NCBI RefSeq assembly: GCF_002284575.1
Contig: NZ_NPKJ01000071.1
Span: 1-64,000, forward strand
Origin: Mesorhizobium temperatum
GTDB taxonomy: Bacteria > Pseudomonadota > Alphaproteobacteria > Rhizobiales > Rhizobiaceae
Length of the DNA: 64,000 nucleotides
Direction of reading: 5' to 3'
How positions within the stretch are numbered: position 1 is the stretch's first letter; each line of letters begins with the position of its first letter. Positions 1 through 8,849 of this stretch are shown in pieces. The position numbers and the translations under genes are program-made. Below the pieces are notes generated by a model. The model was given only the letters and a program-made list of their open reading frames with translations. It did not search any database and was not told where the DNA came from.

Positions 1-89
1 CCATCCCGAATCTCCCTGCTGCGACCATCACCACAGAATCACCGTTCGGCTTCTGTGCAAAGGTCTCACAAGGGGAGAAGGCAGGGCGC

Positions 90-593
90 TCAACCGCCGA
101 CCGCCACATGCGGCGCGAGCCGGCGGATCGCCGCGATCATGTCGGCGCCGGTGATGTCGAGCGAGGAGATCTCCATGTGCACGATGTTCTTGCCGAAGGG
201 CAGCAAGAGGCCGAGCGCGTTGGCCGGCGCGTATCTGATGGCATCGGGAGGTGGCTCGGTCAGCTCGAAGCTGATCATCCCCGCGTCCTTGCCGGGGTGC
301 ACTCTGCGCACCTTCTCCCAGGGCACCAGCACGTCGCCGCCGCGCCGGTCGCGAAAGCCCCTGTCGTCGAGCACCACCTGGACGCCGGTGTCGAACGCCC
401 CGCGCGCCAGGAACAGACCCAGCGCCAGGCAGCCAAGCGCCAGCACCGCCACCCAAAGCAGCCGCCCGGCCGGCGCGCCTGACGCAAGCCCCTTCAGCGC
501 GAAGAAGCCGAAGATTGCCGCGATCAGGAACGGCCCGAGCGCGGGAAAGAGCTTCCCGGTGAGGCTGTTGCGGATTTCGACGGGCGCGGACAT
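90..593 (-). CDS. Small membrane protein with PH-like C-terminal region (STM3941-like)
   Basis: The 167-residue product has two hydrophobic segments near residues 15-35 and 43-63, followed by a soluble beta-rich half with the pattern VVLDDRGFRDRR and VPWEKVRRV. That arrangement (two membrane helices, then a PH-like domain) resembles STM3941-family proteins, whose biochemical role is unknown. The start ATG lies 7 bp after the stop of the upstream membrane-protein gene, so the two are probably co-transcribed. The family assignment comes from the pattern alone and is tentative; that the ORF is a real gene is more secure, from codon use and domain-like layout. Confidence 0.7.
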   Translation of the reverse strand: MSAPVEIRNSLTGKLFPALGPFLIAAIFGFFALKGLASGAPAGRLLWVAVLALGCLALGLFLARGAFDTGVQVVLDDRGFRDRRGGDVLVPWEKVRRVHPGKDAGMISFELTEPPPDAIRYAPANALGLLLPFGKNIVHMEISSLDITGADMIAAIRRLAPHVAVGG

Positions 594-600
594 GGGCCAC

Positions 601-1125
601 TCATCGGCCTGATTTCAGCAGGGTCCAGATCCAGCCGATGAAGGTGAGGACCAGAAACGGATACCCAGCGGCAGGCAAGGGCGCCGAGGTCGGCAGCAAA
701 GGCGCGCCCCAGAGGATCAGGCCTGCCGAGACAATAAAGAGCACAGCGGCCACGACAGCAGTCAGACGCATCCACAGAGCGAAGGTTTTCGGCGCGCTGA
801 CCATGACAAGCGCAGCCGCCCAAAGCGAGATACCCCCGACATAGGAGGGAACGCTGGCCTGGAGGCCTGCGGCATTGCCGGCCAGGAGCAGGCTCTCGCC
901 CGCGACAAAGGTCAAAAATCCGGCCGCTACGCAGTCGTTGCCCTGCCGCTGATACTTCATCGTCAGCAGAGCGGCTGCCACCACGAGTGCCACGCCGTCG
1001 ATCGTCCAGAGTGTTTCGCGCAGCTCGGCGCTGTCCACGAAGGTTCCGGCAAGGCCAAAAGCGCCACCGATGGCGAGGCCGATCGCGGCGACGATGTCGG
1101 AGAAGGCAGGGTTGGCGGAACGCAT
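601..1125 (-). CDS. Hypothetical polytopic membrane protein
   Basis: The 174-residue product is largely hydrophobic, with five to six predicted membrane-spanning stretches (about residues 10-28, 42-57, 65-84, 96-110, 118-140 and 150-170). No catalytic motif or known family pattern is recognisable. It is followed after 7 bp by the PH-like membrane protein gene, suggesting a two-gene transcript. The ATG sits after a GGGGGATCTC purine-rich stretch on the minus strand, which can serve as ribosome binding site. Function is unknown. Confidence 0.65.
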   Translation of the reverse strand: MRSANPAFSDIVAAIGLAIGGAFGLAGTFVDSAELRETLWTIDGVALVVAAALLTMKYQRQGNDCVAAGFLTFVAGESLLLAGNAAGLQASVPSYVGGISLWAAALVMVSAPKTFALWMRLTAVVAAVLFIVSAGLILWGAPLLPTSAPLPAAGYPFLVLTFIGWIWTLLKSGR

Positions 1126-1232
1126 TGAGATCCCCCTTCCAAGCCCAAGGATACTTCAGGAAAGGGCATTCTCCAATCGTTGGTTTTCGTGGCCTCCGGC
1201 CCTCATCCTTCGCGATTGCGGGCGCTGCTCCC

Positions 1233-3038
1233 TCAATCGCCCATCTTCAGCGCCTGGATAAACGCCTCCTGCGGGATATCCACCTTGCCGAACTGGCGCA
1301 TCCGCTTCTTGCCCTCTTTCTGCTTGTCGAGCAGCTTGCGCTTGCGCGAGACGTCGCCGCCGTAGCATTTGGCGGTGACGTCCTTGCGCAGCGCCGAGAT
1401 CGTTTCGCGGGCGATGACCTTGCCGCCGATCGCAGCCTGGATCGGGATCTTGAACAGATGGTGCGGGATCAGCTCCTTCAGCTTCTCACACATCAGCCGG
1501 CCGCGCTTTTCCGCCGCCGTGCGGTGGACCAGCATCGACAGCGCGTCGACCGGCTCCTCATTGACCAGGATCGACATTTTCACCAGGTCGCCCTCGCGAT
1601 AGTCGGTCAGGTGATAGTCGAAGGAGGCGTAGCCCTTGGAGATCGACTTCAGCCGGTCGTAGAAGTCGAAGACGACCTCGTTGAGCGGCAGATCGTAGGT
1701 CAGCATGGCGCGCTTGCCGACATAGGACAGATCGGCCTGAATGCCGCGCCGGTCCTGGCAGAGTTTTAGGATGCCGCCGAGATACTCGTCCGGCGTCAGG
1801 ATGGTGGCGCGGATCCACGGCTCCTCGATCGCCGCGATCTTGACCACGTCGGGCATGTCGGCCGGGTTGTGCAGTTCCTTCGTCGTGCCGTCGTTCAGAG
1901 CCAAGCGGTAGACGACCGAGGGCGCCGTGGCGATGAGGTCGAGGTTGAACTCGCGCTCCAGCCGCTCCTGGATGATTTCGAGATGTAAGAGGCCGAGGAA
2001 GCCGCAGCGATAGCCGAAGCCCAGCGCCGCACTGGTTTCCATTTCAAACGAGAAGGAAGCGTCGTTGAGGCGCAGCTTGCCGACCGCGGCGCGCAGATCC
2101 TCGAAATCGGCGGCGTCGACCGGGAACAGGCCGCAGAACACCACCGGCTGCGCCGGCTTGAAGCCGGGCAGGGCCTGCGCCGTCTGGCGCTTGTCCTCGG
2201 TGATGGTGTCGCCGACGCGGGTGTCGGCGACTTCCTTGATCGAGCCGGTGAAGAAGCCGAACTCGCCGGGCCCGAGCTCGTCGACATTGATACGGGCAGG
2301 GGTGAAGACGCCGGTGCGCTCGACCAGGTACTTGGCGCCGGTGCCCATCATGCGGATGGTCTGGCCCTTCTTCAAGACGCCGTCGATGACGCGGACCAGC
2401 ACGATGACGCCGAGATAGGCGTCGTACCAGCTGTCGACCAGCATCGCCTTCAGCGGGGCGGTGATGTCGCCCTCGCGCGGCGGCGGCAATTCGTTGACGA
2501 TCGCCTCCAGCACGTCGGGAATGCCGAGCCCGGTCTTGGCCGAGATCAGCACGGCGTTGGAGGCGTCGATGCCGATCACCTCCTCGACCTGCTCGCGGAT
2601 GCGCTCGGGCTCGGCGGCCGGCAGGTCGACCTTGTTCAGCACCACGACGATCTCGTGGTTGTTGTCGATGGCCTGGTAGACATTGGCCAGCGTCTGCGCC
2701 TCGACGCCTTGCGAGGCATCGACGACCAGCAGCGAGCCCTCGCAGGCGGCCAGCGACCGCGACACTTCGTAGGCGAAGTCGACATGGCCGGGCGTGTCGA
2801 TCAGGTTGAGGATATAGTCCTCGCCATTGTTGGCGCGGTATTTCAGCCGCACGGTCTGCGCCTTGATGGTGATGCCGCGCTCGCGCTCGATGTCCATCGA
2901 GTCCAGCACCTGCTCCTTCATGTCGCGCAGCTCCAGCCCGCCGGTGGACTGGATCAGCCGGTCGGCAAGCGTGGATTTGCCATGGTCGATATGCGCGACG
3001 ATGGAGAAATTGCGGATGTTCTTGATCGGCGTGGTCAT
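1233..3038 (-). CDS. lepA: Elongation factor 4 (LepA) GTPase
   Basis: This is a ribosome-associated translational GTPase of the EF-G-like family, thought to act on stalled or mispositioned ribosomes and in 30S biogenesis. The 601-residue product has the G1 motif AHIDHGKST near residues 15-23, G3 DTPGHVDF, G4 NKVD, then the EF-G-like domains and the LepA-specific C-terminal domain ending in ALKMGD. The open frame continues 44 codons upstream to 3170, but that extension is Arg/Ala-rich and unlike the family. The ATG at 3038 ([16 protein letters not shown]) gives the usual length of about 600 residues. It looks like a stand-alone gene. Confidence 0.97.
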   Translation of the reverse strand: MTTPIKNIRNFSIVAHIDHGKSTLADRLIQSTGGLELRDMKEQVLDSMDIERERGITIKAQTVRLKYRANNGEDYILNLIDTPGHVDFAYEVSRSLAACEGSLLVVDASQGVEAQTLANVYQAIDNNHEIVVVLNKVDLPAAEPERIREQVEEVIGIDASNAVLISAKTGLGIPDVLEAIVNELPPPREGDITAPLKAMLVDSWYDAYLGVIVLVRVIDGVLKKGQTIRMMGTGAKYLVERTGVFTPARINVDELGPGEFGFFTGSIKEVADTRVGDTITEDKRQTAQALPGFKPAQPVVFCGLFPVDAADFEDLRAAVGKLRLNDASFSFEMETSAALGFGYRCGFLGLLHLEIIQERLEREFNLDLIATAPSVVYRLALNDGTTKELHNPADMPDVVKIAAIEEPWIRATILTPDEYLGGILKLCQDRRGIQADLSYVGKRAMLTYDLPLNEVVFDFYDRLKSISKGYASFDYHLTDYREGDLVKMSILVNEEPVDALSMLVHRTAAEKRGRLMCEKLKELIPHHLFKIPIQAAIGGKVIARETISALRKDVTAKCYGGDVSRKRKLLDKQKEGKKRMRQFGKVDIPQEAFIQALKMGD

Positions 3039-3266
3039 GTCGCGCGCTTTAGCAGGGGCAGCTTGCCCGGGCAAGCGGCGGGCGCGTGCCCAGGGCAATC
3101 GCTTCAGGTTTGCGCTTACCCGCCTGTGTTTCCAGCGCTGGCGGCTAGCGAAAGCCGAAGCAGCATCCATCGGTGCCGGCCATTTCCCGGTCTCGTCCGG
3201 TGTCGATAAATGACCACACAGCTATGCAAGGCTCGCATCCTTCCGAACTCACGAAAGGACAAACCA

Positions 3267-3428
3267 ATGGCGAGCAAGCTGGTTTGGGGCATTCTCGGTG
3301 GGGTGGTGCTGGGGGCCGCGTTCGGCAATGTGGGCGGCAACACCGGGATCTGGATTGCCGTTTGTATCGCGGCCGGTGCTGTCGCGGCCGGCCTATGGTA
3401 CTACATGGACACGCGGCGCCAGGGCTGA
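3267..3428 (+). CDS. Glycine-rich mini-membrane protein
   Basis: A 53-residue protein starting MASKLVWGILGG, with two short hydrophobic segments rich in Gly and Ala and a charged C-terminus (YYMDTRRQG). The start at 3267 is preceded by a GAAAGGA ribosome binding site at about 8 bp spacing, better than the in-frame ATG at 3210. No family is recognised; the glycine-zipper look suggests a small inner-membrane protein. The lone position between divergent lepA and the DUF1223 gene says little about its job. Confidence 0.6.
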   Translation: MASKLVWGILGGVVLGAAFGNVGGNTGIWIAVCIAAGAVAAGLWYYMDTRRQG

Positions 3429-3583
3429 GCGCAGGCGGCCGAAGACGCCGTTGTTCGCGGCATCGCGCCGGCAGCAAACGAAGGTAGACGATCACGAAGC
3501 GGTGATCGCTGTAACGAACCGCATTGCGGCGCCGAAGTGTGGACATGACGGCGCTTCACGCCCGTCGCAGCGGAGGACAGCCG

Positions 3584-4309
3584 ATGATCGGATCAAGAGC
3601 CAAACGCAGCAGAAGCGTGATGCAATCAAGCGCAGGCGCGGTCCTTGTAGGGCTCGCCGCTGCTCTGTTTTCGGCAACCGGCGCGGCCGGCCAGCCGCTC
3701 ACCGTGGTCGAGCTGTTCACCAGCCAGGGCTGTTCGTCCTGCCCGCCGGCCAACGCCAATCTGATCAAGGTCAGGGACCGCCCAGGCGTGCTGGCGCTCT
3801 CCTTCAACGTCACCTACTGGGACTATCTCGGCTGGAAGGACACTTTCGGCAGAGAGGAATTCACCCAGCGCCAGGTCCGCTACGAACCGTCGCTCGGCCG
3901 TTCGGGTCCGTTCACGCCGCAAGTGGTGGTCAATGGCAATGCCGATGCGGTCGGCGCCCGGCCCGGCGAGATCGAGCAGCTGATTGCGAGCAGCGGCCGC
4001 GCGAAAGGACCCTCGCTGTCGCTCGACGGCGGCAAGATCGCCATCGGCGCCGGCCCGGTGTCAGGCGGCAAGGCCGATATCTGGCTGGTGCGCTACCGGC
4101 AAGGTGTTATCGAAGTGCCGGTGGCGCGCGGCGAAAACACCGGACGCACGCTGCCGCACGCCAATGTCGTGCATTCCCTCTCCAGGCTTGGCGCCTGGAC
4201 CGGCGATGCCCTCGCGCTGCCGCTGCCGGCACCGCCGAGCGGGCTCAGCACCGCAGTGCTGGTGCAGGTGCCAGATGGCGGACCGATCCTGGCCGCCGCG
4301 ACGAACTAG
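3584..4309 (+). CDS. DUF1223 family exported thioredoxin-fold protein
   Basis: The 241-residue product has a basic N-terminus and a hydrophobic stretch around residues 12-32 (signal peptide or anchor), followed by VVELFTSQGCSSCPPANANL, the hallmark CxxC-containing motif of DUF1223 proteins. These are predicted to have a thioredoxin-like fold with a beta-rich C-terminal half; their substrate is not known. Several in-frame starts exist upstream (3524, 3545), but the ATG at 3584 follows a GGAGGA site at good spacing. It is followed in the same orientation by the methionine-rich MxKDx gene and an exported MsrA, so a role in extracytoplasmic thiol or sulfoxide chemistry is possible, but that is inference. 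Confidence 0.85.
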   Translation: MIGSRAKRSRSVMQSSAGAVLVGLAAALFSATGAAGQPLTVVELFTSQGCSSCPPANANLIKVRDRPGVLALSFNVTYWDYLGWKDTFGREEFTQRQVRYEPSLGRSGPFTPQVVVNGNADAVGARPGEIEQLIASSGRAKGPSLSLDGGKIAIGAGPVSGGKADIWLVRYRQGVIEVPVARGENTGRTLPHANVVHSLSRLGAWTGDALALPLPAPPSGLSTAVLVQVPDGGPILAAATN

Positions 4310-4389
4310 AATCCAAAGATCTGCGCAACGCCGCATGAGCGGCGCCGCACCTACCGGCCGCATCAGCGTGCCACCCAGAGGAGACCACC

Positions 4390-4662
4390 ATGACCAACTT
4401 CACCCGCCTGACGCTGCCGGTGCTCGCCTTCGCGCTTTGCTCGACGGCGCTTTTCGCCGGCGGCACTACCCGCGCCGAAGATGCGATGAAGCCCGCGGAC
4501 CCGATGGCCACGGATGCCATGGCCACCGACGCGATGAAGCCGGCCGACCCGATGGCCGCCGAGAAGATAAAGGACTGCATGGTCAAGGCAGCCATGGAAA
4601 CGGACGTGATGAAGAAGGATGAGGCAACGAAAGCCTGCGACGCGATGGGCATGGCCAAGTAG
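4390..4662 (+). CDS. Exported methionine-rich pentapeptide MxKDx-type protein
   Basis: The 90-residue precursor has a clear signal peptide (hydrophobic core LTLPVLAFALCSTALFAGG, processing likely near the Ala-Glu around residues 29-30). The mature part is built of short repeats with Met every five residues or so (AMKPADPMATDAMATDAM), then a segment with two Cys (about residues 63 and 83). About 10 of the 61 mature residues are Met. This matches the MxKDx repeat family, a poorly characterised group of small secreted proteins. An AGAGGAGA ribosome binding site precedes the ATG. The msrA gene for an exported methionine sulfoxide reductase lies 199 bp downstream on the same strand. Confidence 0.85.
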   Translation: MTNFTRLTLPVLAFALCSTALFAGGTTRAEDAMKPADPMATDAMATDAMKPADPMAAEKIKDCMVKAAMETDVMKKDEATKACDAMGMAK

Positions 4663-4760
4663 GTTTCGGGGCCATCCCTGCTCGTTCCTGTCGAGATCAG
4701 GGACAGGCCCTTGCGGCCCGGCGCGGGGGCAACCCTGCGCCTGCGCAGCATTCCAGATAC

Positions 4761-4800
4761 GCACGGCCCGAACTATGCGCGGCCCGAACTACGCACGGCA
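4761..4800 (+). repeat. Two-and-a-half-copy 16-bp tandem repeat
   Basis: The unit GCACGGCCCGAACTAT at 4761-4776 is followed directly by GCGCGGCCCGAACTAC at 4777-4792 and a third partial copy GCACGGCA. It lies between the MxKDx gene and msrA, about 60 bp before the msrA start, so it could be part of the msrA promoter region or slippage debris. Confidence 0.8.
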
Positions 4801-4861
4801 ATGTGAAACGCCGGCGGACTTATATGTTCTATAGTCAAAACACCATCATGGGAGATCCGAC

Positions 4862-5602
4862 ATGACCGGTATTCGAGAACCCGTTGCGAGGCGGTCGATG
4901 AACTTCGCCAGGGGCGCGCTTGCGGCGCTGATGCTCGCGGCGGCCAGCGCCGCCTTGTGGCAGACGCCGGCAAGCTCGGCCGAGGAGGCGGTGGTGATCC
5001 CGCCGCCGGCGATGGACGAGAAACCCGCCGCCAGCACCGCGAAGGCGGTCTTCGCCGGTGGCTGCTTCTGGGGCGTGCAAGGCGTGTTCCAGCACGTCAA
5101 GGGCGTGACCAGCGCCGTCTCCGGCTACGCCGGCGGCGACAAGGACACTGCCGTCTACGAGACGGTCGGCACCGGCCGGACCGGGCACGCCGAAGCCGTC
5201 GAGATCACCTACGAGCCGACAGAGGTGACCTACGGCCAGTTGCTGCAGGTGTATTTCTCGGTCGCGCACAACCCGACGCAGCTGAACTATCAGGGTCCGG
5301 ACCGCGGCCCGCAATACCGTTCGACGATCTTTGCCGAAAACGATGCCCAGAAGAAGATCGCCGAGACCTACATCGCCCAGCTCGACAAGGCCAAGGTATT
5401 TCCGGAGCCGATCGTGACCACGCTGGAGACCGGCAAACCATTCTATCCGGCCGAAGACTATCACCAGGACTTTTTGACGCTGAACCCGACCTACCCCTAC
5501 ATCGTCTACAACGACCTGCCCAAGGTCGAGAATCTGAAGCGGCTATTCCCCAGCCTTTACAGCGACAAGCCGGTGCTGGTGCTGGCCACCAACAAGAGCT
5601 GA
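4862..5602 (+). CDS. msrA: Peptide-methionine (S)-S-oxide reductase MsrA, exported form
   Basis: MsrA reduces the S epimer of methionine sulfoxide. The catalytic motif GGCFWGVQG places the active Cys at residue 68; the family motifs GYAGG, GHAEAV and YYxxEDYHQ-like FYPAEDYHQDF follow. About 40 residues precede the catalytic domain and look like a signal peptide (hydrophobic stretch near residues 19-33, then SSAEEA), implying a periplasmic enzyme rather than the usual cytosolic one. Cys68 is the only cysteine after the signal region, so no resolving cysteine is present; regeneration would need an external reductant. A GGGAGA site precedes the ATG. The neighbour upstream is the exported Met-rich protein, a plausible substrate. 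Confidence 0.93.
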   Translation: MTGIREPVARRSMNFARGALAALMLAAASAALWQTPASSAEEAVVIPPPAMDEKPAASTAKAVFAGGCFWGVQGVFQHVKGVTSAVSGYAGGDKDTAVYETVGTGRTGHAEAVEITYEPTEVTYGQLLQVYFSVAHNPTQLNYQGPDRGPQYRSTIFAENDAQKKIAETYIAQLDKAKVFPEPIVTTLETGKPFYPAEDYHQDFLTLNPTYPYIVYNDLPKVENLKRLFPSLYSDKPVLVLATNKS

Positions 5603-5623
5603 TCTTTTGCCAGCGTGTACTTG

Positions 5624-5643
5624 GTGCGTCCAAGTGGACGCAC
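5624..5643. terminator. Possible bidirectional terminator hairpin
   Basis: GTGCGTCC-AAGT-GGACGCAC is a perfect 8-bp stem with a 4-base loop, placed just after the msrA stop and facing the 3' end of the convergent amino-acid ABC operon. There is no U-tract on either side, so intrinsic termination is only possible, not certain. Confidence 0.4.
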
Positions 5644-5794
5644 GGCGGCGTAAGGTGTGTTGAGATTCGGGCTAGGCCGAGCCGAAAATGGTGGATTCTG
5701 AGAACCGGAACGGAGCGTGCTTTCGGGTACGCGAGTACCGGAAGCGCAGGAAGCCGCCGTTTGCAGGCCGGCATCACCTGAATATCAATATACC

Positions 5795-6520
5795 TTATTG
5801 CACGCCCAGAAACTGCCGGAGCTCCGGCGTCCTGGGGTTGGCGAAGACGTCCTCGGGGGCGCCGATCTCGTGGACGCGGCCCTGATGCATGAAGACGACG
5901 CGCGAGCAGACGTCGCGGGCGAAGCGCATCTCGTGGGTGACCATCACCAACGTCATGCCTTCCGCGGCCAATTCCTTGACGACGGCCAGCACTTCGGCGA
6001 CGAGTTCGGGGTCGAGCGCTGAGGTGATCTCGTCGCATAGCAGCGCGATGGGCTGCATGGCGAGCGCTCGAGCGATCGCCACGCGCTGCTGCTGGCCGCC
6101 GGACAGTTCGTCCGGCAATGCGTCGAACTTGTGGGCGAGACCGACGCGGTCGAGCATTTTTCGCGCGACCGCCTCGGCGTCCTTTTTCGGCGTCTTCTTC
6201 ACCACCATCTGCGACAGCATGACATTGCCGCCGGCCGTGAGATGCGGGAACAGGTTGAATTGCTGAAAGATCATGCCGACCTTCAGGCGCAACGCCTTGA
6301 GATGAACCTCGTCGGGCAGGAACTGGGCGCCGGCGACGACGATCGAACCTTCATCGATGGTCTCCAGCCCGTTGATGCAGCGCAGCAGCGTCGACTTGCC
6401 CGAACCGCTCTTGCCGATGATGGCGACGACCTCGCCCGGCGCGACGTCGATTGAAATCCCCTTCAGCACCTCGTTGTCGCCGAAGCGCTTCTTCACCTCA
6501 GTGATTGCGATGAGCGACAT
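5795..6520 (-). CDS. Polar amino-acid ABC transporter ATPase (GlnQ/HisP type)
   Basis: This is the cytoplasmic ATPase of an amino-acid importer. The 241-residue product shows Walker A GKSGSGKST, signature LSGGQQQRVAIARAL, Walker B LLCDEITSALDPE and the switch His in MVTHEMRFA. The Walker B region has Ile where most relatives have Pro (DEITSALD for DEPTSALD). The start MSLIAITEVKKRFG at 6520 overlaps the upstream permease gene by 23 bp; a longer open frame to 6598 is shadowed by that permease. It is the last gene of a four-gene operon reading binding protein, permease, permease, ATPase. Confidence 0.95.
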   Translation of the reverse strand: MSLIAITEVKKRFGDNEVLKGISIDVAPGEVVAIIGKSGSGKSTLLRCINGLETIDEGSIVVAGAQFLPDEVHLKALRLKVGMIFQQFNLFPHLTAGGNVMLSQMVVKKTPKKDAEAVARKMLDRVGLAHKFDALPDELSGGQQQRVAIARALAMQPIALLCDEITSALDPELVAEVLAVVKELAAEGMTLVMVTHEMRFARDVCSRVVFMHQGRVHEIGAPEDVFANPRTPELRQFLGVQ

Positions 6521-7157
6521 TGAGCTTCCTTTCCAGGAGCTGGCTGGATTTCGACAGCGGCCAGCACAAAGCAAAATAGATGAGCGCGACCAGGCCATAG
6601 ACGGTGAACGGCTGGAACGTGGCGTTGGTGACGATCGAACCGGCCTTCGATAATTCGACGAAGCCGATGATCGAGGTGAGCGCGGTGCCTTTCACCACCT
6701 GCACCGAGAAGCCGACGGTCGGCGGCACCGCCACTTTCAGCGCCTGCGGCAGGATGACGTAGCGCATCTGCTGGAGGTAACCCATGCCGAGGCTGGCGGA
6801 CGCCTCCCACTGGCCCTTGGCGATGCTCTCGACGCAGCCGCGCCAGATTTCGGCGAGGAAGGCGGCGGTCCACAGGATGAGCGCGACACAAGCGGCAAGC
6901 CAGGCGGGAACGTCGATGCCGAACAGGCCAAGGCCGAAGAAAGCGAGAAAAAGCTGCATCAGGAGCGGCGTGCCCTGAAACAGCTGGATGTAGCCGCGTG
7001 ACAGCAGCCGCGCCCAACGCTGGCCGCCGATGCGCAGGAAAAGCAGGGCCGCCCCGACAATGCCGCCGCCGATGAAGGAGACCAGCGAGAGGACAACGGT
7101 CCAGCGGGCGGCCAGAAGCAGATTACGCAGGATGTCCCAGAAGCTGAACTCGGTCAT
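6498..7157 (-). CDS. Amino-acid ABC transporter permease (HisM/GltK type)
   Basis: The 219-residue product has about five membrane segments and the ABC permease EAA loop (EASASLGMGYLQQMRYVILPQA), the site that docks on the ATPase. It belongs to the His/Glu/Gln/Arg family of inner-membrane permeases, and would form a heterodimer with the product of the gene immediately upstream. It is 10 bp downstream of that gene and overlaps the ATPase gene by 23 bp. Substrate cannot be read from the permease alone. Confidence 0.93.
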   Translation of the reverse strand: MTEFSFWDILRNLLLAARWTVVLSLVSFIGGGIVGAALLFLRIGGQRWARLLSRGYIQLFQGTPLLMQLFLAFFGLGLFGIDVPAWLAACVALILWTAAFLAEIWRGCVESIAKGQWEASASLGMGYLQQMRYVILPQALKVAVPPTVGFSVQVVKGTALTSIIGFVELSKAGSIVTNATFQPFTVYGLVALIYFALCWPLSKSSQLLERKLNVAHRNH

Positions 7158-7167
7158 GGCGCATGTC

Positions 7168-7839
7168 TCATCGCGACGCCTTCCTTGGGAACAGCATCCA
7201 GCCCAGGCCGGCCAGCAGCTGGCGCAGCAGGATGGCGAGGGCCAGGTAGATCAAGGTGGAGACGGTGTAGGTTTCGAAGGCCCTGAAATTGCGCGACTGG
7301 ATAAAGTTGGCGGCGAAGGTCAGGTCCTCGGCGGCAATCTGCGAAACGACGGCCGAACCTAGCATGACGATGACGATCTGCGACGACAGCGCAGGCCAGA
7401 TGCGCTGCAGCGCCGGGACCAGAACCACATACCAGAAGGCCTGGAACGGGGTCATGGCGAGACTCGCGCCAGCCTCGAACTGGCCACGTGGCGTGGCCTG
7501 GATGCCGGCGCGGATGATCTCGCAGCTATAGGCGCCGAGGTTCACGATCATGGCGAGGTTGGCCGCGCTCAGTTCCGACATCCTGATGCCAAGCGACGGC
7601 AGGCCGAAGAAGATGAAGAACAGCTGGATCAGAAAGGGCGTGTTGCGGATCAGCTCGACATAGGCCGCGACGACGGGCTTTAGCCATTTCGGCCCGAGTG
7701 CGCGCACCCAGGCGCAGGCAATGCCCAATGCCACGCCGAACACCGCGCCGATCAGGATGAGCTGCACGGTGATCCGAATGCCCTTGAACAGCACCGGCAG
7801 AGACTCGATCAGCCAGCCGAAATCGAACTGATAGGTCAT
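7168..7839 (-). CDS. Amino-acid ABC transporter permease (HisQ/GltJ type)
   Basis: The 223-residue product is the second permease of the importer, with about five membrane helices and an EAA loop (EAGASLAMTPFQAFWYVVLVPA). The segment LIRNTPFLIQLFFIFFGLP is typical of this family. It starts 40 bp after the binding-protein gene and is followed within 10 bp by the partner permease, consistent with one transcript. Confidence 0.93.
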   Translation of the reverse strand: MTYQFDFGWLIESLPVLFKGIRITVQLILIGAVFGVALGIACAWVRALGPKWLKPVVAAYVELIRNTPFLIQLFFIFFGLPSLGIRMSELSAANLAMIVNLGAYSCEIIRAGIQATPRGQFEAGASLAMTPFQAFWYVVLVPALQRIWPALSSQIVIVMLGSAVVSQIAAEDLTFAANFIQSRNFRAFETYTVSTLIYLALAILLRQLLAGLGWMLFPRKASR

Positions 7840-7879
7840 GGCTTGCTACCTGACCTAAACCACACGCGGCGGGCGGCGA

Positions 7880-8671
7880 TCACAGATCAGCCGGCAGGTC
7901 CACCTTCAGCCATTTTTGCGAAATCGTGTTGAGGGCGCCGTCGGACCTGGCAGCGGCGATGATGCCGTTGATCTTGGCCATCAGCGCCGGCTGCTCCTTA
8001 TTCATGCCGATGTAGCAAGGCGAGTTCTTGATCAGGAATTTGAGCTCCGGCCGCTTGGGTGGGTTCTTTTCGAGGATGGCGGCGGCGACGACATTCCCGG
8101 TTGCGATCACCTCGACCTGGCCCGAAAGGAAAGCCGAAATAGTGCCGTTGTTGTCCTCGTAGCGCTTGATCTCGACGCTTGCGGGGACGACCTTGGTGAG
8201 CTCGAGGTCTTCGATCGCGCCGCGGGTGACGCCAACGGTCTTGCCAGCAAGGTCTTCCGCCTTCGCGACCGCGACGTCCGCCGGAGCGAACACGCCATTG
8301 TAGAAGGGAGCGTAGGCTTCGGAAAAGTCGATGACCTTCTCGCGATCGGGATTCTTGCCGAGGCTGGAGATGACCAGGTCGACCTTGTTGGTCTGAAGAT
8401 AGGGAATGCGGTTGGCGCTGGTGACCGGGACGATCTCGACCTTGGCGCCGAGCTTTTCGCCAATCAGATTGGCGATATCGATGTCGTAGCCTTGCGGCGT
8501 CATGTCGGCGCCGACACTTCCGAAGGGTGGGAAATCCTGTGGGACGGCGATGCGGATGGTGCCCCGCGCCCCGATGTCGCTCAAGGCGTCAGCCCGCGCC
8601 TGCGGGAACGGAGCCATGGCGATTCCAGCCACGGCGGCGAAGGCCAGCATGCATACATTGCGACGGTTCAT
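7880..8671 (-). CDS. Periplasmic amino-acid-binding protein of ABC importer (SBP family 3)
   Basis: The 263-residue product is the solute receptor of the importer encoded downstream. It has a signal peptide (hydrophobic residues about 7-27, ending FPQARADAL) and the family-3 fold signatures IRIAVPQDFPPFGS, GYDIDIANLIGEKLG and NRIPYLQTNKVDLVISSLGK. The ligand is probably a polar or acidic amino acid or related compound, but the sequence does not fix it. A CAAAGGGA ribosome binding site precedes the ATG. As first gene of the operon it is probably the most expressed; its promoter should lie in 8672-8850. Confidence 0.93.
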   Translation of the reverse strand: MNRRNVCMLAFAAVAGIAMAPFPQARADALSDIGARGTIRIAVPQDFPPFGSVGADMTPQGYDIDIANLIGEKLGAKVEIVPVTSANRIPYLQTNKVDLVISSLGKNPDREKVIDFSEAYAPFYNGVFAPADVAVAKAEDLAGKTVGVTRGAIEDLELTKVVPASVEIKRYEDNNGTISAFLSGQVEVIATGNVVAAAILEKNPPKRPELKFLIKNSPCYIGMNKEQPALMAKINGIIAAARSDGALNTISQKWLKVDLPADL

Positions 8672-8849
8672 TATTTTTCCCTTTGACTGAACAAAACCGA
8701 TTGGTCGTCAGGGAAAGCAACAGACATGCCAAACCATCGAAATCAGCGCGAATCAGGCTTTCCCAGTAGGATTGGGAAGGCCGTCTTCACGATCCAATGC
8801 CGCCCGACCAGCAGGCTGCCTAAATATTGTGCAGTGCGGCGGTTGCCTG

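Noticed and set aside
1233-3170. LepA with a 44-residue N-terminal extension
   Set aside because: The extension is low-complexity Arg/Ala sequence and the family start MTTPIKN is present with normal length.
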